Assembly: GCA_964564915.1 (NCBI GenBank)
Contig: CAZMCU010000014.1
Coordinates: 1-35,672, forward strand
Reading direction: 5' to 3'
Length of the DNA stretch: 35,672 nt
Source of the DNA: JAFGBM01 sp964564915
GTDB taxonomy: Bacteria > Actinomycetota > Actinomycetes > Actinomycetales > Demequinaceae
Below the pieces are notes generated by a model. The model was not told the origin of the DNA, did no database searches, and saw only the letters and a list, made by a program, of their open reading frames with translations. The position numbers were made by a program, and so were the translations under genes. Numbering within the stretch: position 1 is the stretch's first letter; every line of letters starts with the position of its first letter. Below, in pieces: positions 7,252-14,623 of the stretch.

Positions 7252-8655
7252 ATGACGACGACGGCCTTCTTCGCCCAGACTCACGCGCGCGCGGGAGGAT
7301 TCTCCAGCCGCCATGCCCGTCGTCGCCGTGCCAAGCGACTCTCCCTCTGGAGGGATTCCCTTGAGGCCACGGCATGGTTCGCGACCGTCGGAGCGGTCGC
7401 GTTCTTCCTCGCGAGTGGGGCGATGGTCTGGACCATGCCGGTCGACGCCCTCAACGCGCTCGGTCGACTCACGGGTATCGTCGCGACCGTTCTCATCCTC
7501 ATCCAGGTCACGCTCGCCTCGCGCGCGCCATGGATGGAGAGAGCCCTCGGGCACGACAAAGCCGTGCGGTTGCATGGGTCGATGGGGGCCCCGATCTTCT
7601 TCATCCTGGTGGCCCACGCGGCGTTCATCACCGTCGGGTACGGGGCTCCCGTGGGGCGCGACCTCATCGCGCAGACGGCGTTCTTCATGGGGCACAGCAA
7701 AGACATCGCCCTAGCGATCGTGTCGCTCGCGGTGCTCCTCTTCGTCGGGGTCACGTCCATCGCGGCTGTTCGCCGTCGGTGGCCCTACGAGACGTGGCAC
7801 GCGATCCACCTCGCAACGTACGCGGCGATCGCGATCGCGGTGCCGCACCAGTTCTCCACGGGATCCACCTTCGCGTTCAACCACTGGGCCGCCGCGTACT
7901 GGATCGCTCTCTACGTCGTGGCGTTCGGGTCGATGCTCATCTGGAGATACCTCGTGCCCCTGCATCGCGCGATCCGTCACCGCCTCGTGGTGATCGACGT
8001 CAAGCCTCACCCCGACGGCAGCATCTCCTTGACGATGGTCGGTCGCCACCTCGACGAGTGGTTCGCCCGGCCCGGACAGTTCTTCTTGTGGCGCTTCTAC
8101 ACCAAGGATCTCTGGCTCACGGCTCACCCGTACTCCCTTTCCGCCGCTCCCGACGGTCGTTCGCTCCGCATCACCGTCAAGCCTTTAGGCGACGACTCCG
8201 CCGCTCTGCGTCACATCCGCCCGGGCACGCGGGCCTCAGCCTCCGGTCCGTACGGTCGGTTCACGCACCACTCGCGGGTTCGGGGAGGCGTTGTGTTCGT
8301 CGCTGCTGGCGTGGGAATTACCCCGGTGCGGGCGATGCTCGAGGATCGCCAAGCCGGCGACGGAGCGTGTCACATCATCGTGCGGGCACGGAGCGTGGAC
8401 GAGGCTCCCTTGATCGACGAGGTATCCGCCCTCGCCCAGGAGCGCGGAGCCCAGTTCCACTTCCTTGTGGGGCCGCGTGGCACCGGTTGGTCCACGCTCG
8501 ACGGGCCGCCCTCACTGGAGTCGATCGTGCCCGATCTTCACGACTGCGACGTGTTCGTGTGCGGTCCAGAGAAATGGGCCGACTTCGTCATCGCCGACGC
8601 TCGTTCGTCGGGGATTCCGGTGGAGGCCATCCACCGGGAGGAATACGCATGGTAA
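7252..8655 (+). CDS. Ferric-reductase-like transmembrane flavocytochrome (FAD/NAD(P)H reductase)
   Basis: A 467-residue membrane oxidoreductase. The N-terminal half has about six hydrophobic helices with candidate haem histidines (His108, His122, His183, His186, His199), as in ferric reductase-like transmembrane domains. The C-terminal half is a ferredoxin-NADP reductase fold: FAD motif HPYSLSAAP (292-300), GPYGRFT (332-338), nucleotide motif AAGVGITPVRAML (351-363), and a CGPEKW motif near the end. It should carry electrons from cytosolic NAD(P)H through FAD and haem to the outer face. I chose ATG 7252 because an upstream in-frame extension overlaps apbE and lacks family features. FMN_bind follows 10 nt downstream, so that protein is the likely acceptor. 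The exact substrate is not known. Confidence 0.88.
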   Translation: MTTTAFFAQTHARAGGFSSRHARRRRAKRLSLWRDSLEATAWFATVGAVAFFLASGAMVWTMPVDALNALGRLTGIVATVLILIQVTLASRAPWMERALGHDKAVRLHGSMGAPIFFILVAHAAFITVGYGAPVGRDLIAQTAFFMGHSKDIALAIVSLAVLLFVGVTSIAAVRRRWPYETWHAIHLATYAAIAIAVPHQFSTGSTFAFNHWAAAYWIALYVVAFGSMLIWRYLVPLHRAIRHRLVVIDVKPHPDGSISLTMVGRHLDEWFARPGQFFLWRFYTKDLWLTAHPYSLSAAPDGRSLRITVKPLGDDSAALRHIRPGTRASASGPYGRFTHHSRVRGGVVFVAAGVGITPVRAMLEDRQAGDGACHIIVRARSVDEAPLIDEVSALAQERGAQFHFLVGPRGTGWSTLDGPPSLESIVPDLHDCDVFVCGPEKWADFVIADARSSGIPVEAIHREEYAW

Positions 8656-8665
8656 GGGGCAGACG

Positions 8666-9175
8666 ATGAAGCAATCACGAGCGGTGGTGGTCACCGCGAT
8701 GTCCCTGGGGGTCCTTGCGGCAGGGTGGAAGGCGGGCCTCGCGCCCGCTCCCTCGCTTCCGCTTGCGGAGAGTGCCCCCGGAGGGCTCGCCTCTACTCCC
8801 GCCCCGACGCCGTCGTCCGGTTCCGCGTCGGGAACCACAACCCAGCCCTCGACCGGGACTACGACCACGGAACCCGCACCCCCTCCACCGGCAGGGCCGA
8901 CGGGCACGTTCGTTGGTCCGTCCGTCCAGACGGCGTACGGGGCGATGCAGGTGCAGATCGTCGTGTCGGACGGGACCATCACCGCCGTCCAGCCGCTCGT
9001 CATTGGTTACGGGGACCGGACGTCCACCCGCATCAATACCCAGGCCGTTCCGATCCTCGAACAAAGGGTGCTTTCCGCCCAATCCGCGAGCGTCGCGTAC
9101 GTCTCCGGGGCCAGTTACACGAGCCAGGGGTACCTCGCATCGGTCAAGGGGGCGATGTCGACGGCAGGCCTGTAG
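8666..9175 (+). CDS. Exported FMN_bind domain protein, predicted ApbE substrate
   Basis: 169 residues. A signal peptide or membrane anchor (about 5-23) is followed by a Pro/Ser/Thr-rich linker (about 35-80) and an FMN_bind domain (about 80-169). The flavinylation motif is VSGASYTS (146-153), so the acceptor would be Ser150, where most family members have Thr (SGAT). The Asp commonly six residues before the acceptor is Ala144 here. The context of apbE and a flavocytochrome strongly supports a covalently flavinylated extracytoplasmic electron carrier. The start lies 10 nt after the reductase stop, with a taagggg ribosome binding site. Function is inferred from the family, and the departures from consensus leave actual modification open. 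Confidence 0.82.
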   Translation: MKQSRAVVVTAMSLGVLAAGWKAGLAPAPSLPLAESAPGGLASTPAPTPSSGSASGTTTQPSTGTTTTEPAPPPPAGPTGTFVGPSVQTAYGAMQVQIVVSDGTITAVQPLVIGYGDRTSTRINTQAVPILEQRVLSAQSASVAYVSGASYTSQGYLASVKGAMSTAGL

Positions 9176-9289
9176 CGAGCGCGATTCACGCCGTGTGCTC
9201 CGGTGGAGGCGGTGCTAGCGTGGTGCCTGGGAGGCCGCGCGTGTCCGGCAGAGACGCCGGGTGCGCCGACACGAAGGAAAGGACGCACG

Positions 9290-9919
9290 ATGAGGCTTTC
9301 GCGATATGCCACGTTCGGTGTTGTGGCCCTGGTGGCCGTGATGCTCTCCGGTTGTACCGAAGAATCGCTACCGGCCGTGACGATCACGGCTACCGGTGCC
9401 ACTCCGAGTTCTACCCCCGTCGTGACGCCGACGGAAACGGCTACACCGACCCCGACCGCCACCGACCACTGGTTCACGCTCGACGAGACGTGGCACCTGA
9501 GTCCCCAGTCGCAGCCCCAAGGATCCGGTTGCGCTCCGGGACCTAGCTCGCTTCCCGATGGGATTTGGCTCGGCAACGTTGTGTCGTGGTCGACCTCCCA
9601 GATCGCCTTCGACATGGTGTGCTGGTGGACCGGGACCGGAGCCGCCGCGACGGCAGCGGCGCGGGGCGACGAGGTCAACAACGACTACTACCTCACGAAC
9701 GACTCGACCACCGTCCGCGTCGTCTCGGTCGCGCCCGACGCGTTCGCGCTCAAGGCGGATGTTCTCAACATCTCCGATACCTCGTCCTGGGTGATCCACA
9801 CGGTCGCCGACGTCATCGCCGATCCGGGAGGATCCGAGCCCGTCGCACCTCATCCCCTGGTGTGGCTCGCCGTCAACGGGGGAGTGGTGACCTCCTTCGC
9901 GGTTCAGTACGTCCCGTAA
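9290..9919 (+). CDS. Putative lipoprotein of unknown function
   Basis: 209 residues with a signal peptide ending in the lipobox LSGC (Cys22), then a Thr/Pro-rich linker (about 30-58) typical of exported actinobacterial lipoproteins. The globular part (about 59-209) is rich in Trp and Thr and has two further Cys (80 and 110, possible disulfide). I recognise no catalytic motif. ATG 9290 is preceded by aggaaagga; an in-frame upstream extension to 9203 lacks a signal peptide arrangement. A small bulged hairpin (about 9241-9272) sits just before the ribosome binding site. It follows the FMN_bind gene by 114 bp and ends at a strong hairpin, so it may be its own unit. A role in the flavin system is only a guess. 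Confidence 0.75.
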   Translation: MRLSRYATFGVVALVAVMLSGCTEESLPAVTITATGATPSSTPVVTPTETATPTPTATDHWFTLDETWHLSPQSQPQGSGCAPGPSSLPDGIWLGNVVSWSTSQIAFDMVCWWTGTGAAATAAARGDEVNNDYYLTNDSTTVRVVSVAPDAFALKADVLNISDTSSWVIHTVADVIADPGGSEPVAPHPLVWLAVNGGVVTSFAVQYVP

Positions 9920-9966
9920 GGAGACTCGGGCAACCGGGGGAACCCGGAGCGGTTTGCCGAGTCCCC
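9920..9966 (+). terminator. Long hairpin after the lipoprotein gene
   Basis: The arm starting at 9920 (ggagactcgg, continuing gcaaccg) pairs with the arm ending at 9966 (cggtttg, continuing ccgagtcccc), with few mismatches. A second short stem, CCGGG/CCCGG, can form inside. There is no T-run afterwards, as is common in GC-rich actinobacteria. It begins directly after the stop codon. Its 3' arm contains the likely -35 of the rpsP promoter. Confidence 0.55.
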
Positions 9967-9982
9967 CGCGGTCTGACACAAT
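9954..9982 (+). promoter_or_regulatory. Predicted promoter of the rpsP operon
   Basis: TTGCCG (9954-9959), a 17-bp spacer and CACAAT (9977-9982). The same CACAAT hexamer occurs upstream of rplS. It would give a leader of about 105 nt to the rpsP ATG at 10097. Confidence 0.55.
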
Positions 9983-10096
9983 GGCACGCTGGCGCTCGCG
10001 GGAACGCGGGACGTCCACGATTCGTCTTGTCGGCCCCGCCCCCACTCTCGGGAGGCGCTCGGCTGGCTCATACCGAATACAAGGAGAACCGCCGCT

Positions 10097-10708
10097 ATGG
10101 CCGTCAAAATTCGCCTCAAGCGCTTCGGGAAGAAGCGCGCCCCGTTCTACCGTGTCGTCGTCATGGATTCGCACACCAAGCGAGACGGCCGCGCGATCGA
10201 GGAGATCGGGAAGTATCACCCCACCGAGGAACCCTCGGTCATCGAGATCGACTCCGAGCGCGTGCTCTACTGGCTCAGCGTCGGCGCCCAACCCACCGAG
10301 CAGGTGGCCGCCCTTCTCAAGTTGACGGGTGACTGGCAGAAGTTCAAGGGCGAGAAGGGTGCGACCAATACCGTCAAACCGCAGGTCGCCAAGGCCTCCC
10401 CTGAGGAGAGGATCAAGGAAGCTGCCAAGGGTGCCGAGCGTTTGCGAGCCGCGAAGGCGCAGAAGGCGGAGGAAGCCGCCAAGAAGGCTGCGGACGACAA
10501 GGCTGAAGCCGCGAAGGCTGCGGCCAAAGCCGAGAAGGATGCGGCGATCACGAACGACTCCGTGGTTGAGGAGGGCGTCGCGGACGAGTCTCGCGAGGTT
10601 CCGACCGACGAGGGTACCGAGGTCGAGGTGGAGATCGCGGAAGGCGACCCGTCGGATGTCGGCGACAAGGTCGAGGGCATCATCGACGAGGCAAAGGTCG
10701 AGGAGTAG
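10097..10708 (+). CDS. rpsP: 30S ribosomal protein S16 with long charged C-terminal tail
   Basis: Ribosomal protein S16 of the small subunit. Residues 1-85 are a standard S16 (MAVKIRLKRFGKKRAPFYRV, then GRAIEEIGKYHP). The whole protein has 203 residues, against about 80-160 in the family. The extra part is Lys/Ala-rich (about 95-155, probably helical) and then strongly acidic (about 160-203). The ribosome binding site aaggag is clear. It starts the rpsP-khpA-rimM-trmD cluster, only 6 nt before khpA. The tail's role is unknown. Confidence 0.97.
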   Translation: MAVKIRLKRFGKKRAPFYRVVVMDSHTKRDGRAIEEIGKYHPTEEPSVIEIDSERVLYWLSVGAQPTEQVAALLKLTGDWQKFKGEKGATNTVKPQVAKASPEERIKEAAKGAERLRAAKAQKAEEAAKKAADDKAEAAKAAAKAEKDAAITNDSVVEEGVADESREVPTDEGTEVEVEIAEGDPSDVGDKVEGIIDEAKVEE

Positions 10709-10714
10709 CTTCCC

Positions 10715-10951
10715 GTGGTGATCGACACCCTCGACTTCCTGGTTCGCTCGATCGTTCGCAACCCCGATGACGTGCGCATCACAGAACGTTCGGGACGACG
10801 CGGCCCCACCCTCAACGTCGTGGTGCACCCCGACGATCTCCCGCGGGTCATTGGGCGGCGCGGGCGCACAGCCGACGCGATCCGAACCGTCATCGAGGCG
10901 ATCTCGCGTGAAGACGTGCACGTCAACTTTGTGGATGTTGCGCCGCGCTAA
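10715..10951 (+). CDS. khpA: KH-domain RNA-binding protein KhpA
   Basis: A 78-residue single KH domain with the GxxG loop GRRG (47-50) in PRVIGRRGRTADAIRT. KhpA proteins bind RNA, often with KhpB, and affect cell division and translation. The gene begins 6 nt after rpsP. Tandem GTG codons at 10715 and 10718 make the start ambiguous by one residue; gaggag in the rpsP end is the likely ribosome binding site. The position between rpsP and rimM is standard for this family. Confidence 0.93.
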   Translation: MVIDTLDFLVRSIVRNPDDVRITERSGRRGPTLNVVVHPDDLPRVIGRRGRTADAIRTVIEAISREDVHVNFVDVAPR

Positions 10952-10996
10952 CGTCGGCGCGGCGCCAACCCCCGGCTCTCGGGCTTTGGAGGCATC

Positions 10997-11518
10997 ATGC
11001 TTCTGACCGTTGCCCGCATCGGACGCGCGCACGGGCTCAAGGGTGAGGTGACCCTGGAGGTGCGGACGGACGCGCCGGAGGAGCGTTTCGCCGTCGGCAA
11101 CGAACTCCTCACCGAGCCTCTGGAGGTCGGGCCCCTGACCGTCTCGGCTTCCCGCACGCAGGGCGGGAGGTGGTTCGTGACCTTCGCGGAGGTCGCCGAT
11201 CGGACAGCCGCGGAGGCCCTCAACGGGGTTCTCCTGGTGACCGAGGCCGAGGCGTCCGACGAGGACGACGCGTGGTACCCCTACGAGCTCGTGGGTTTGC
11301 GGGCGGAGCGATCGACCGGCGAGGCGATCGGCGAGGTGGTCGACGTCGAGCACCTTCCGGCCCAGGACCTGCTCGTCATCCACGAGCCCAACGGGAATCG
11401 TGCGCGCGTGCCGCTCGTCTCCGCGATCGTGAAGGAGGTCGACGTCGAGGGTGGGCGCGTCGTCGTCGATCCGCCATTCGGCCTGCTCAGCGGTGAGGAG
11501 GTGCCCGATGCGGATTGA
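10997..11518 (+). CDS. rimM: 16S rRNA processing protein RimM
   Basis: Ribosome maturation factor that binds S19 and helps 30S head assembly. It has 173 residues, the usual length. The N-terminal RimM domain opens with LLTVARIGRAHGLKGEV, and the PRC-barrel starts near WYPYELVGL (about 93-101) and runs to VDPPFGLL. The ATG follows ggagg. Its end overlaps the trmD start by 11 nt, indicating coupled translation. Confidence 0.96.
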   Translation: MLLTVARIGRAHGLKGEVTLEVRTDAPEERFAVGNELLTEPLEVGPLTVSASRTQGGRWFVTFAEVADRTAAEALNGVLLVTEAEASDEDDAWYPYELVGLRAERSTGEAIGEVVDVEHLPAQDLLVIHEPNGNRARVPLVSAIVKEVDVEGGRVVVDPPFGLLSGEEVPDAD

Positions 11519-12209
11519 CGTCGTCACGATCTTTCCCGAGTTCTTCGACGCGCTCGAGGTTTCGCTACTCGGCAAGGCGCGGAAGGAGGGGCTCGTCGAG
11601 GTGAGCGTTCGCGACCTCCGCGACTGGACCACCGACGTCCACCACACCGTCGACGACTCCCCCTTCGGGGGAGGAGCCGGCATGGTGATGAAGCCGGACG
11701 TGTGGGGAACCGCCCTCGATGAGGTGCTGGGTGCGGGTGCGTCGGAAGCGGGGGGGCGAGCCCGCCTCGTCATCCCGACCCCGGCCGGCGTGCCGTTCAC
11801 CCAAGCCATGGCGGGGGAGTGGGCGGGCGAGGCTCGCCTCGTGTTCGCGTGCGGGCGATACGAGGGGATCGACGCACGCGTGGCCGAGCACTATCGCGCC
11901 CAGGGGTGGCCGGTGAGCGAGGTCTCGCTTGGCGACTACGTTCTCAACGGCGGCGAGGTTGCCGCGCTCGCGATGATCGAGTCCGTGGTGCGGTTGCTCC
12001 CGGGAGTCCTGGGAAACCCCGACAGCCTGATCGAGGAGAGTCACGCGGACGGGTTGCTCGAGTACCCGAATTACACCCGCCCCGCTTCCTGGCGTGGCCT
12101 CGACGTTCCGCCCGTCTTGCTCGGGGGAAACCACGCGGAGATCGCCCAGTGGCGTCGCGCGGAAAGCGAACGACTCACCCGCGAGAGGCGGCCCGACCTG
12201 CTCGGCTAG
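11508..12209 (+). CDS. trmD: tRNA (guanine-N1)-methyltransferase TrmD
   Basis: Methylates G37 of tRNAs using S-adenosylmethionine, preventing frameshifting. It has 233 residues from the ATG at 11508, preceded by gaggag; an upstream in-frame ATG at 11451 would add a non-family N-terminus inside rimM. SPOUT trefoil-knot motifs are visible: DSPFGGGAGM (50-59), GRYEGID (116-122), SLGDYVLNGGE (140-150) and the C-terminal LEYPNYTRP. It is last of the rpsP cluster; a separate promoter follows. Confidence 0.97.
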   Translation: MRIDVVTIFPEFFDALEVSLLGKARKEGLVEVSVRDLRDWTTDVHHTVDDSPFGGGAGMVMKPDVWGTALDEVLGAGASEAGGRARLVIPTPAGVPFTQAMAGEWAGEARLVFACGRYEGIDARVAEHYRAQGWPVSEVSLGDYVLNGGEVAALAMIESVVRLLPGVLGNPDSLIEESHADGLLEYPNYTRPASWRGLDVPPVLLGGNHAEIAQWRRAESERLTRERRPDLLG

Positions 12210-12252
12210 GCCATCCGGCTGACCGCGTCAGATCGGTACCGGGCGCGTGTGG

Positions 12253-12282
12253 CACAATAGTGCGTCGGCGCGAGCGTCGCGC
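12253..12282 (+). promoter_or_regulatory. Predicted rplS promoter -10 and leader hairpin
   Basis: CACAAT (12253-12258) sits in a TGTGG-CACAAT context similar to the rpsP promoter. No convincing -35 lies at 17-18 bp, so it may be an extended -10 type. A perfect 6-bp stem, GCGCGA/TCGCGC, with a 3-nt loop (12268-12282) lies at the start of the roughly 120-nt leader before rplS. No known L19 leader family is recognised. Confidence 0.45.
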
Positions 12283-12386
12283 ACCTCCGCCACAGGGGAG
12301 GGCGCACCGGGCGAATCGCGCGAACACCACGCGGCCCACCAGGGCAGATGCCGTGCGCGACCTGTGGCAAGCACGAGGAGCAGAGC

Positions 12387-12734
12387 ATGACCAAGATGGA
12401 CGAGGTGGCCGCGAGCCAACTCAAGGACGACATTCCCGCCTTCTGGCCGGGCGACACCGTCAAGGTGCACGTCAAGGTCGTCGAGGGAAACCGGTCCCGT
12501 ATCCAGGTGTTCGAGGGCATCGTCATCGCGCGGAGGGGCGCGGGTGTTGGCGAGACCTTCACGGTCCGCAAGATCTCGTTCGGCGTTGGCGTCGAACGCA
12601 CCTTCCCCCTTCACTCGCCCACGATCGAGAAGATCGAGTTGGAGCGTAAGGGCGACGTCCGTCGCGCGAAGCTCTACTACTTGAGAAACCTTCGGGGCAA
12701 GGCGGCTCGTATTCGCGAGAAGCGCGACAGCTAG
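12387..12734 (+). CDS. rplS: 50S ribosomal protein L19
   Basis: Large-subunit protein at the 30S-50S interface. It has 115 residues, normal for L19. FWPGDTVKVHVKVVEGNRSR (19-38) and the family signature VRRAKLYYLR (91-100) are present. I chose ATG 12387 after gaggag. An in-frame ATG at 12348 would add a Cys-containing N-terminus foreign to the family. lepB starts 3 nt after the stop. Confidence 0.97.
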   Translation: MTKMDEVAASQLKDDIPAFWPGDTVKVHVKVVEGNRSRIQVFEGIVIARRGAGVGETFTVRKISFGVGVERTFPLHSPTIEKIELERKGDVRRAKLYYLRNLRGKAARIREKRDS

Positions 12735-12737
12735 CTC

Positions 12738-13502
12738 GTGGCTACCGAGGGGACTCGGACCGAGGGCCGCGAGGCGCGGGAGCGCGAGGACGGCCCTCCC
12801 CCGACGTTTGGGCGGAAGGTTCTGCGGTGGGTCAAGGAACTGGCCATTGTGCTCGTCAGCGCCCTCATCCTGTCGTTCATCATCAAGACGTTCTTCTTCC
12901 AGTCGTTCTGGATCCCCTCGACGTCGATGGCTCCCACGCTTGAGGTGGGAGATCGCGTCCTCGTCACCAAGTGGCGACCGGGTCCCATGGACCTGCGCCA
13001 CGGTGACGTCATCGTCTTCCGCGACCCCGGCCATTGGCTCGACGGACAACCCCCCTTGGTCTCGACCGATGGCTGGGTTGCCGACGTGCTGACGTTCGTC
13101 GGGCTGATGCCGGGCGACGCCGGGGAGCACCTCGTCAAGCGGGTCATCGGCCTTCCCGGCGACACCGTGGCGTGCCCCGACCCCCACGGCCCCGTCTACC
13201 TCAACGGCGTACCCCTCGACGAGCCTTACCTTGAGCCCGGGGTCGAGGGGTGCGACGGATCGCCGCGCGACGCGTCGTGGACCGTCACGGTTCCCGCCGA
13301 TCGCGTGTGGGTCATGGGGGACAACCGACCCGGGAGTCGGGACTCGCGCTTCCACACGGTGGAGCCGGGCGGTGGTTCCGTCCCGATGGAGAACATCGTG
13401 GGCTCCGCCTTCGTTACGGTGTGGCCGCTGAGCCATTGGGGTGGCATCGGGAACCCGCTCGCCGGCGCGGAAGCCGCTACCGTGAGCGGATCCACGGAGT
13501 AG
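12738..13502 (+). CDS. lepB: Signal peptidase I (LepB)
   Basis: Membrane serine/lysine protease that removes signal peptides. It has 254 residues with a cytosolic charged N-terminus and one transmembrane helix (about 34-53). The catalytic domain shows the nucleophile Ser63 in PSTSMAPTL, the general base Lys134 in HLVKRVIGLPGD, and GDNRPGSRDSR (194-204). The GTG start has no good ribosome binding site and lies 3 nt after rplS, so it probably depends on coupling. rplS-lepB-rnhB linkage is standard in actinobacteria. Confidence 0.95.
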   Translation: MATEGTRTEGREAREREDGPPPTFGRKVLRWVKELAIVLVSALILSFIIKTFFFQSFWIPSTSMAPTLEVGDRVLVTKWRPGPMDLRHGDVIVFRDPGHWLDGQPPLVSTDGWVADVLTFVGLMPGDAGEHLVKRVIGLPGDTVACPDPHGPVYLNGVPLDEPYLEPGVEGCDGSPRDASWTVTVPADRVWVMGDNRPGSRDSRFHTVEPGGGSVPMENIVGSAFVTVWPLSHWGGIGNPLAGAEAATVSGSTE

Positions 13503-13504
13503 CG

Positions 13505-14215
13505 ATGTCGGTCTCGCTCGCGATCGAGGCGGCTCTGTGGGCCGCGGGCGCGAGGGTGATCGTGGGGATGGACGAGGTGGGGCGCGGCGCGCTCGCCGGG
13601 CCCGTCTCCGTCGGCGCGGTCGCGCTAGCACCGTGCGAGACCTGGCCTCGTGGCCTCGCGGATTCCAAGGAGCTTTCGCCCGCCAGTCGGCAGCGGATCG
13701 CTGCCGCGCTGGCCGACTTTGGTCTCGCTCGGGCCGTGGGATCGGCCTCGAACGAGGAGGTGGACGCGCACGGCATCATCGGGGCGTTGCGCCTCGCGGG
13801 ATGGAGGGCCCTCGAATCCGTCGTCGCGGAGGGGGTGGAGCCGGACGCGATCTTGCTCGATGGTCGCCATGACTGGCTTACCCCTCCCCCCGCGACCCTC
13901 CCGGTGGAGGACATGCCGTCCGGCCCGTCGACGAACCTGCGCGTTCCCCCCGTCACGACCGTCGTCAAGGGGGATGGGGCCTGTGCGTCGATCGCCGCGG
14001 CAAGCGTCCTGGCGAAGGTCATGAGGGATGAGTTGATGATTCGTGCCCACGACGAGCACCCCGATTATGGATGGCGGGACAACAAGGGCTACGGGTCGTC
14101 CATCCACCTTGACGCACTCAAGCGCCTGGGCCCCACGCCGCGTCACCGAATCTCGTGGAACCTTCCCGGCTGCCCCTCCCCGGTTGGTTCCCTCGGGGGG
14201 ATGATGGACGCGTGA
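13505..14215 (+). CDS. rnhB: Ribonuclease HII
   Basis: Cuts the RNA strand of RNA/DNA hybrids and removes misincorporated ribonucleotides. It has 236 residues from the ATG at 13505, 2 nt after lepB. The acidic metal-binding residues are Asp23-Glu24 in GMDEVGRGALAGPV, Asp119 in ILLDG and Asp175 in VMRDE. KGDGACASIAAASVLAK (155-171) is the family block, and the YGWRDNKGYG-type segment is present. The stop overlaps the next start in a GTGA arrangement. Confidence 0.96.
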   Translation: MSVSLAIEAALWAAGARVIVGMDEVGRGALAGPVSVGAVALAPCETWPRGLADSKELSPASRQRIAAALADFGLARAVGSASNEEVDAHGIIGALRLAGWRALESVVAEGVEPDAILLDGRHDWLTPPPATLPVEDMPSGPSTNLRVPPVTTVVKGDGACASIAAASVLAKVMRDELMIRAHDEHPDYGWRDNKGYGSSIHLDALKRLGPTPRHRISWNLPGCPSPVGSLGGMMDA

Positions 14216-14559
14216 GCCACGAGGACCTGGAGAACTACGAGACGCAAGCCGAACTCGCCCTCTATCAGGAGTACCGCGACGTCGTCGGCCTGTTCTCCTA
14301 CGTCGTCGAGACGGAGCGGCGCTTCTATCTGGCCAACCACGTTGACCTTCAGGTCAAGGAGCACGGTTCCGACGTGTACTTCGACCTCGCCCTGACCGAC
14401 GCGTGGGTGTGGGACGTGTACCGCTCGGCTCGCCTGGTCCGCAGCGTGAGGGTCGTGACGTTTCGGGATGTCAACATCGAGGAGCTCGATCACCATGAGG
14501 ACGCGCCCGTACCGCCCGGTTCTCCCTCGACGCGCAAGGGCAAGGAAAGCCCTCCGTAA
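14212..14559 (+). CDS. DUF2469 family protein
   Basis: A 115-residue actinobacterial protein of unknown function, normally found next to rnhB. The sequence opens MSHEDLENYETQAELALYQE and contains a conserved ERRFYLANHVDLQV block (about 36-49). It is acidic and probably cytosolic. The GTG start overlaps the rnhB stop by 4 nt. The last 20 or so residues are Pro/Ser/Lys-rich and likely disordered. In related genomes yraN usually follows; here an ArsR/MFS pair intervenes. Confidence 0.9.
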   Translation: MSHEDLENYETQAELALYQEYRDVVGLFSYVVETERRFYLANHVDLQVKEHGSDVYFDLALTDAWVWDVYRSARLVRSVRVVTFRDVNIEELDHHEDAPVPPGSPSTRKGKESPP

Positions 14560-14573
14560 TTCGCCAAGAAATG

Positions 14574-14617
14574 CTTGCAAAGAAACACTTGCAAAGACAT
14601 CTTTGCATCGCTAGCAT
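14574..14617 (+). promoter_or_regulatory. Leaderless promoter with operator repeats for the ArsR/MFS pair
   Basis: TTGCAA (14589-14594), a 17-bp spacer and TAGCAT (14612-14617), then 6 nt to the ATG at 14624, so the transcript should begin at or next to the start codon. CTTGCAAAGA occurs twice in direct repeat (14574-14583, 14588-14597). The second copy pairs with TCTTTGCA (14600-14607) as a perfect 8-bp inverted repeat inside the promoter spacer. This is where a repressor would block RNA polymerase, most simply the adjacent ArsR-like protein. Confidence 0.7.
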
Positions 14618-14623
14618 GGCGGC

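Noticed and set aside
9368..11809. Very long open frame on the minus strand (over 800 codons)
   Set aside because: It lies antisense to rpsP, khpA, rimM and trmD, has no family features, and is the usual by-product of high GC in the third codon position.
12348..12386. Earlier ATG for rplS giving an N-terminus with a CxxC motif
   Set aside because: L19 does not have it; the ATG at 12387 has a good ribosome binding site and gives the family length.
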